A stretch of DNA of 64,000 nucleotides. Origin: Hofstenia miamia (taxonomy: Eukaryota > Xenacoelomorpha > Acoela). Of this stretch, positions 57,176 through 64,000 are shown piece after piece (within the stretch, counting starts at the first letter, position 1; each line of letters starts with the position of its first letter). Location: assembly GCA_004352715.1 (NCBI GenBank), contig SCFE01000011.1, positions 808,846 through 872,845 of the forward strand, written 5' to 3'. The position numbers were made by a program, and so were the translations under genes. The notes beneath the pieces were generated by a model, which had not been told where the DNA came from, did no database searches, and worked only from the letters and a program-made list of their open reading frames with translations.

Positions 57176-57573
57176 AACTTAACGAGCCGAAATTTTTACT
57201 TTTGACTATTTTCGGCTTGCCTCGGCTCGGCTAGGAACTTAGAACCATTCAATTAGGCTTCCTTTAGATATATAGTTTCTTAAAAGAATATTGCACTCCG
57301 AGAATTTCTTACATAGCTCTTCCTATTATTTAAGAAACATTTTAAAATTTGCTTATTAAAAGGTATATTGAATAAAAAAATAAAAATCGGCATAATTAAA
57401 TAGTAATCAGAACTTTAAAATTTTGACTTAAAAAAGATTCGATAATTAAATAGTAATCAGAACTTTAAAATTTTGACTTAAAAAAGATTCGTTTGGGGTT
57501 CGTTCTATATCAAATGCAGTGCTCAAGCTCGCCACGGCACAGTACGGTGCGGCTCGTCTAGTTGACAAGTCTG
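57176..57573. mobile_element. MITE related to 25,911-26,275, copy 2
   Basis: The right end is GTTGACAAGTCTG and the left AACGAGCCG, matching the termini of the 25.9-kb element; the interior words ttacatagctctt and ctattattta are shared. The left end is truncated. It contains a 50-bp tandem duplication (57,392-57,441 and 57,442-57,491). Confidence 0.7.
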
Positions 57574-60500
57574 TTTCGAATAAGCAAGGCAGCACTTAGA
57601 ATTGAAGGAACAAGTCTTTTCATTTTAATCTATACTTATTCAGCAATTACTAAGACTAGCTACAAAAATACTTACCCAACAAATCTACGCAGTTAGCACC
57701 ACAAGGGAAAAATTTCGTCCCACAGTGTAGTGGGGAGATACCATGTCTGGAAATGGGCTAATCTTTTTAGACCAGACCCATGTTGTTAAATTCTACCCCA
57801 GATGACCCGACTTGACCATTTTCACTTAAGATGAAATGTGTAATTTCAAAAAATATTAGCTAAGCCTAAGATCAATTTAAAAAATGAAAACTCACCAGGG
57901 CTACCTCTTTTGAATGACCTTACATGAGCTGTATTTGGAACATAAACAGGAATGCAAACCACTATCCATTGACTAAACAGACGACACCAGTTTAAGACAG
58001 ATTAAGATGACCATGTGCAAAGTCAGATATCCTTGCCCCGTAGATATTGAAATAAAAGGCGTAAATGGAAGAGAAGACAATTCTCTATCTTGTTAAGTTT
58101 TCAGATTTTAAATTTCATTAGTCCTTAGATTATCAGTGCTTAATAAGGAAAACTTGAACTTGATTTAGAACTAAACAATAATAAAATCTATAATGATGAT
58201 GTCGATAAGTTTATGCAGAATGAAAATTTTGGAATACTTTCTTTATGAGTATTTTTGCAAATTTTGATAAAAAGCAACTAAGGGTTAACTCCATTACAGA
58301 CCTCTACATAGCATATAACATGATTTTCCATGCATTAGATTGTTATGTATATTACATTGTCCACTAAGCAAAACTCTTGTAATTAATTATTAACTATTTC
58401 GAAGTTTCCTAACCTAAATTATGAAGAAAATAAGCTTAAGTGCATAAAGTAATAAATCCACTCAAAATTAATCCACCAATACTGTATATTTCACACTAAA
58501 CTATTTTAAGGGCAAAAATCAAATTTCTCACTATATTATGGTGGCCAGGGTAGAACATTTGCTAAGCTGATTAATTTTCTGAAAATGCTATGCAAAAGAT
58601 AATTTTAAGAATATGTCAATAGCATAAAAAACAAAAACCCATTATCCTAATATCTGACAATTTTGCAGTGATTTGAAATATTTTTTACTAAAAAACAGAT
58701 TTTTTGCAAATTTTTAAAAAAATATTTCATGTGGTTAATACTGTCATGAATATAACCTTTTCAGTGTGTGAAATAAAAGAATATAATGAATTGCACTCCT
58801 ATTTTGAATTTTCTTTGGAAGCTTTGAAAATATTGCATCAAATTTTATGCTTGCAAACATAAATGTTGTTGGAGAACTAGTTAATGTTTAGCAAAGCAAC
58901 TTAGCAAGCAGATTTAATGCTTGTCAAGATATATATAGCAATTAGCAAAGTGAATATATCTTGAAAAATTCAAATCCAGTAAACAATTCCACGTGTTTGC
59001 AAAGTATTACACAAGGTTGTAGGCATGTTTATTGGGTATATTTTTGTGCTAGTAAAAGTTGTTGAAAGGTTTAGCGTATTCTCCTTTCTATTTTTTACTA
59101 GATTACAATGATTGTAGCTTTTTTTTTGACAATTATCTATTGTTGAGATAAGAAATTTGATTTGGTTTTCCTGGAATATTGAAAATCTTTATTTTTACAT
59201 GGTCGCCATGTACACTGTTGCACACTATTTCCTTTCTAATTTTGATTTGTCTCCACCACTGTGTGTGGGACTAATGACTTCTTTAGAACTTGCAGCTCAA
59301 AATATTTTGCTTTCCCAATGAGCACCAGTTCACATCAATGAAAGGTTTTCACTTGCACATGTTTATATCTCCAATTGTGTTTGTAGGACTAAAATTTTGT
59401 AAGAAATTGCTTTTGAATCGTTTTGCCTTCACAATGGTCTTGCATTCACACCAAAGAAAGTTTCTATTCATTATTCTTGGCTGCTTTTCAATAGCTATCC
59501 TCATACTGAGCTTGTAAGTTTAATTTCTGTGATGGGTGTTATTGGATCATCAGGTTACTCCATGTAATCTACAAACCTTGAAATTCAGCAACTGTAAATT
59601 CTTGTAACCTATGTTGGTTTCCATATAATGGTTAGTTTAGGAGTTTCAGAGGCAGTAATTTTGTTATATCTGCTGTTCTCACCATGCAATGGTATATTTA
59701 ATTTTCTGAGGCTGCAAAATTTGAGTAACTTGTGGTGGTTGCCAGGTAATAGTTTACATATGAAATTTAGGAGCTGTAAATTTGTCTGACTTTAAGTGGT
59801 CACCATTTAATGGAACTTCAAGAGATTTAAATGTGTGCAACCTTTGGTGATCCCAATGTAATGGCTTCTAATCCCTATTAGACCTAATCTCTTTATGTGG
59901 AAAGTGTCACAAGCTTTGTTGTCTACCTTTGGAAATATTATCAAAGCTGCATGGATCAACCAGTGTATCAACACTTGGCTTATTCATCAGTTTTGTAAGT
60001 TTCTAAACCTTTAGTTCCCACATGTAATACTGAACGCAGCTATAATGTGCCCACAAGTATTATCAACAAGTAATGCTCTTGTGTTTAGATTCTCCTCTCC
60101 ATTGCTAATTAACTGGTTTTCACCAGCCTGATGTCTGGTTGATGGCTGGATTAAATACATTGATAGATCTCATTCAACATCATTTACATCAATCACCAAC
60201 TTATCCACCAGTATTGCCATGTACATTATTTAGCTAAGTTAGAATATTTAACAGATCCAATAATTTAACAGAAGATAAAGAACCATTGAGCTCTAATAAA
60301 AGTTTATTAATAATGCCCTTTGTTACAACTTAATATTTCAGTATAACAATAGACTGGTATCTAATTACAAATCAAATTTCTTACAGGTCTCCAATGAATT
60401 ATCCTTTTTTGGTAAATGATGTTTAAATTTAAATTGGGGTTCATTTCTGTCAAAGCCAAGCAAATGACATATTTTTTGCCATATTCTTTTTTGGACCTGT

Positions 60501-60600
60501 TTAGCATAAAATTTAATTGATAACAAATTTTGTACAAGTAAGAAATCACTAAATATAATTCTAAATAAATAATTTAACTTTATCATATTTTGTGGTTAGA
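57574..60600. other. Non-coding
   Basis: No supported gene. 57,720-57,840 has the gaccc/ccagac words seen in other degenerate repeats. In 59,160-59,880 a loosely repeated theme, words like ctttggtgatccc / tggtggttgccaggtaat / agtggtcaccatttaatgg, recurs every 60-80 bp and resembles a diverged tandem array. Confidence 0.4.
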
Positions 60601-60619
60601 AAGAGAGCCTTTATATTTG

Positions 60620-61355
60620 CCCTCTTCTACCTCAGGGATCGATTCTAGCTGGCTTGCTTTTTAAGATTTACCTGCTACCCTTGGCTGATTTACTCAAGTC
60701 ACAAAATGATGTTATTCACATCATATATGAGGACGACGAGTTCTATTTTTCAGTTGATACTTCATTGGAGGAATCGCTATCATTCGTAAATTCAATTACA
60801 AGTGAAATTTCAAAATTGTGTGCCATGTCTTTTTTAAAGATGAACGAATCTAAAACTAAGTTAATCGTTATGCGTTCTAAAAGAAATTGCAAGTATCACG
60901 TTTCTAAAACTTTTCAATTAATGGGAGACACTGTACCAAATACAAACAAGTTAAAAACTCTCGGTTTTAGAATTCAGTACAAGGTTCTAACGATAATGTA
61001 TAGAGCATGTCGCAACTGCAGACTACCGAACTAGATTATTAGCTGTTTCACTAAGTAAAAAGATTCATCCACTAGGAGATCTAGTAGACTGTCAACTGAA
61101 GTTGATTTCTGCGTTCCTGCTTATAAAACTTCAATTGGCCATCGTTCAATTGCCGTTCATGGCCCGACATTATGGAATGCACTCCCAACTAATCTTAAGG
61201 TCTTGGATTTGTATACACAATTCAAGAAACAGTTGAAGACTTACTTATTTACTGCGCATTACTATCCTGCTTCGTGAGAAATCATGTAATCACGCCTTTG
61301 AGCAATTCATTTCTGTAATTGGCGTATAAACCATGTTAATATTAATAATAATAAT
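60620..61355 (+). pseudogene. CR1-type LINE 3' region (second LINE family)
   Basis: CPLLPQGSILAGLLFKIYLL and PLADLL, then IIYEDDEFYFSV, match the RT block VPQGSxLGPLLF...YADDxQLY of CR1/Rex1-like elements; the catalytic box reads YEDD. MNESKTKLIVM is the following conserved block. After stops, FCVPAYKTSIGHRSIAVHGP and TLWNALPTNLKVLD (about 61,090-61,215) give the C-terminus, then a (TAA)n-type tail near 61,340. It is a different family from the 45-kb LINE. 60,360-60,620 and 36,290-36,470 are related upstream sequence. Confidence 0.8.
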
Positions 61356-62870
61356 ATTTTGCAAAAAAGTCTTGTTTCAAATTTTACATACAATATTTAA
61401 AATTGTTTTTGTATTTACTTCCATGTGAATTTTTAAATTCAAGTATGCAAAAACATATAATTACTTGAAATAAATGAATGCTTCTTACATTCATATTTAT
61501 TATTATTGCGAAGTATAAGTATTTGCCAGGATTTAAAAAAACAGACATATTTTGGCATGATTTGTGTCACAGATCTTGCAAACTTTTGCAATTTACATTT
61601 TTCTGGGAATTTTGACAGTGTATTAATATGCACATGACCCTAGTGAAAAAATAATATAAATCTAACAATGATTCCGAAAAAAATCCCTAGAATTCCTGAT
61701 GGGTTTTTTCAGGAATAATTAGGATTTGCTAGGAATTTCCTAAGATCTTAATAGTTTCTAATTATTTCCAAGTAGGCGTTTTTAAGAAATTCCAGGAAAT
61801 TCTAAGAAGTAGGTTTTTTTAGAAATTTCTATGAATTAGCAGAATTCTGCTAGGATGAACAACATGAATTATATTGCTTTAGTTGTAAAAAGCACTTACG
61901 AAAATTCACTTAATGATTATCTTTCCATTAGTATGCAGTTTAGACAAATTTTTTTAAACAAATGTCATTATGGATATTTTTTTTAATATTATTAATTTGT
62001 GGCAGCCACTTTATCTATTTTTTTGATAACAATCATAACCAAAAACATTGCATTGTCCGTAGAATCTCTCAAAAATATTCTTTACAGATACAAATCCTTA
62101 TCAAAAATAATTCTTATAAACTGTTATGTGTGAAGAAAATTTTTTTGAAATGGCGATAAAATTTTGGAATTCAAATATTCGGTGAAATATCTCGATAATT
62201 TTTTTAGAGAATATAATTCATAATTGTAAAAGTTTCGAATTTACAATCTACACAAAGACGCACAGTGACTACCTGTAGTCATGATCACTTTTTCTCAACA
62301 TTTCTCTTTAATTTCAAAGTTACTGTATGTATTTCTCAACAAAAAATATTTTACAAAGCATTTGTAGTTATAATAAGAAGTAATCGCACATTACCTTCAA
62401 TTTTTGCATTAGAACTCCAAAAAAGCTCGATTGTATTACAAAGATAACTTCATTCTCAATTTTTTTAATATATCATTCATTTTAACTTGTCCAATAACAC
62501 TATATAGTCTGAGCTGTGCCATTTAAATTTTCTATTCACGACTCAATTTTATTACAAAAGAATGTCTAAGCATATTCTTGCTTCAGTTTTGACCACGATA
62601 TCATGATATGAGCTGAACGTGTGCGACAAGATGTTTGCTGTTTGGGTTAGAGCGATGTAGTAAATGGGAGTGATTGGAATGAGATCATTATAGAGGAGCA
62701 TGTAAGTTAATGCTCGAGTAGTTGGGCAGACAACCTGCATGAAACAAGAGATAACCAAGGCTTTGATGACTCCCTTAAAATGCAAGCAAATTTCAATATA
62801 CTGCATAAAACAAAATATTAAAATTTGGGTGATCAAATTTTGATTTGCTTTTGTAAATACAATTCATGGT
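61356..62870. other. Non-coding or unrecognised
   Basis: 61,680-61,860 is rich in variations of AGGAATTTC/AATTCC, a loose internal repeat. A hydrophobic minus-strand frame at 62,552-62,836 (94 codons) and a plus-strand frame at 61,962-62,159 have no recognised domain. Confidence 0.35.
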
Positions 62871-62899
62871 TATATATATATACACATGAATTTGCAAAA

Positions 62900-62930
<31 letters not shown>

Positions 62931-63135
62931 ACTAGAAAAGCACTCGGAGAGCGCAGACCTCTGCCACGCAGCTTGTGTCCACCGGATCAGCACCAAAATT
63001 TAATGGATGCCTCTGGTAAAAATTTGAGGGCAATCCATTTATTACTTTTTCCGTAAAGTTGCTAACAGACAAACCAACCAACGCTACCAAAAACATAACC
63101 TCTTTGATAATTAAGGCTAGTTTGATTTTTTGCAC
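62871..63135 (-). repeat. Dispersed repeat with conserved coding-like tail and (TA)n end
   Basis: On the minus strand GGTTATGTTTTTGGTAGCGT is followed by a stretch ending GAGGTCTGCGCTCTCCGAGT, then TTTCTAGT and a TA tract (62,895-62,931). From memory, this box pair is a familiar dispersed repeat in many invertebrate genomes. Translation (VALVGLSVSNFTEKVI, ALRVLF) is therefore unlikely to be a host protein. Confidence 0.55.
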
Positions 63136-64000
63136 ACGATGGGAAAGTTTATACTCTCTACATTTTTGAAAATATAATAACTTTTTTTGAAAAACGAATA
63201 CTTATGGTAAAATAACAAGTTACTTTTAATTTAATTTACAATGCAGAACATTCTCGACAAATTTTTCTTATTAAAATTTAATTGCAATTGTCATTTTTAT
63301 TATTTTCTATTTAGAATCTTTGGATATACTTAGAAATTATGGGTAAACTGCTTTGCATACCAATTAGAGTGCAGTGAAATTGCTATGGATATCGACCCTA
63401 TTGCAAAAGGTGTTCTTAGTGCATGCTTACATACTTAACAATCTACTTGAAATGATAAGCTTTTTGCTCGGGCAGTAATAAACTGCTCCTTATAGAAAGA
63501 GTGGAAGATAGTGATGAACAATGTAAGAAGACTGATGTAATAAGTACACATTCCAATTCTGATGCACAACTGAAACGGTTTTTTTAAAGAATAAGAGTTT
63601 GATAAACACGAATTTCAAGGAAATCGTCTTCAAGCAACAGTAGTTAGAATTCCATTCTCATATTTTCACAATTTTTCATTGATGAGTTCTTGAAAATGTC
63701 AATGGCGCAGGATGGTAAACATAAATTCTCAAGGTTTACTAACAGTTACTAAATTGTGAAAATTTATTGGAGTACACATGTTCATGTCTTTTGTCAAACC
63801 GAGATTGAACATTTGGGTACTGGTTGCAATACTATGATTTATTTAGACAACTGGTACAATTCTCTGAAATAAAAGAAGCTCTTTTGAATAAAGGATTTTT
63901 AGCAATATTATCTCAGAAATTATCACAAATTACAATTTTAGGATTAACTTAGAGAAAACATTAGGCAGGCATAATATATGTACTGCAACAAGAGGATGTT
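63136..64000. other. Non-coding
   Basis: Nothing supported on either strand. Confidence 0.35.

Noticed and set aside
62552-62836. Hydrophobic 94-codon minus-strand frame considered as an eighth micropeptide
   Set aside because: It lacks the M-x-x-Y start, Gly10 and the length of the family; the similarity was limited to a short ITPIYY string.

Overview
The window is AT-rich, repeat-laden DNA from an animal nuclear genome, probably an invertebrate. A cnidarian or other aquatic invertebrate is my guess, but the sequence does not settle it. The evidence is: one intact sialin-type (SLC17) transporter gene; decayed Ty3/Gypsy, R2-like and CR1/Jockey-like retroelements; small terminal-inverted-repeat elements; many long (TA)n tracts; and large gene-free spaces. 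No bacterial operon, rRNA, tRNA or CRISPR is visible.

Layout. 1-7.2 kb: a reverse-oriented LTR-like repeat, then a decayed plus-strand Ty3/Gypsy element (protease, RT, RNase H, integrase, and a long unrecognised 3' reading frame), ending in a polypurine tract and a 3' LTR start. 10.7-12.1 kb: an intronless SLC17-like transporter on the minus strand. 12-37 kb: mostly non-coding, with a LINE 3' end (15.9-16.4 kb), MITEs and microsatellites. 37.1-44 kb: R2-like fragments, pieces of CR1/Jockey-like LINEs and a disrupted unrecognised coding block. 44-49.6 kb: a second reverse-oriented LTR-like repeat and a decayed plus-strand LINE (endonuclease, RT, C-terminus). 50-64 kb: a segmental duplication, more MITEs and a CR1-type LINE tail.

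Main discovery. Scattered through 15-56 kb are seven very short open frames of 46-50 codons, easily missed by a length cut-off. They encode a recognisable family of tiny, strongly hydrophobic, probably two-helix membrane peptides: minus strand at 15,157-15,297, 20,104-20,244, 24,673-24,825 and 30,009-30,149; plus strand at 40,544-40,690, 50,445-50,591 and 55,628-55,771. They share a start of M-x-x-Y in six of seven, Gly at residue 10 in six of seven, a proline-marked centre (TPxPL in the closest pair) and similar length. At least four have a GTATGTTT motif upstream that looks like the donor of a short 5'-leader intron. Two members lie in a segmental duplication in which the coding frame differs more than the flanking DNA, almost entirely by amino-acid-changing substitutions. 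I do not recognise the family.

Caution on assembly. At most N positions the sequence on one side is repeated on the other (276, 309, 250, 797, 159, 30 and about 1,220 bp). These look like contig overlaps or allelic ends left unmerged, so several apparent tandem repeats, including the doubled LINE endonuclease region, should not be read as biology without checking.
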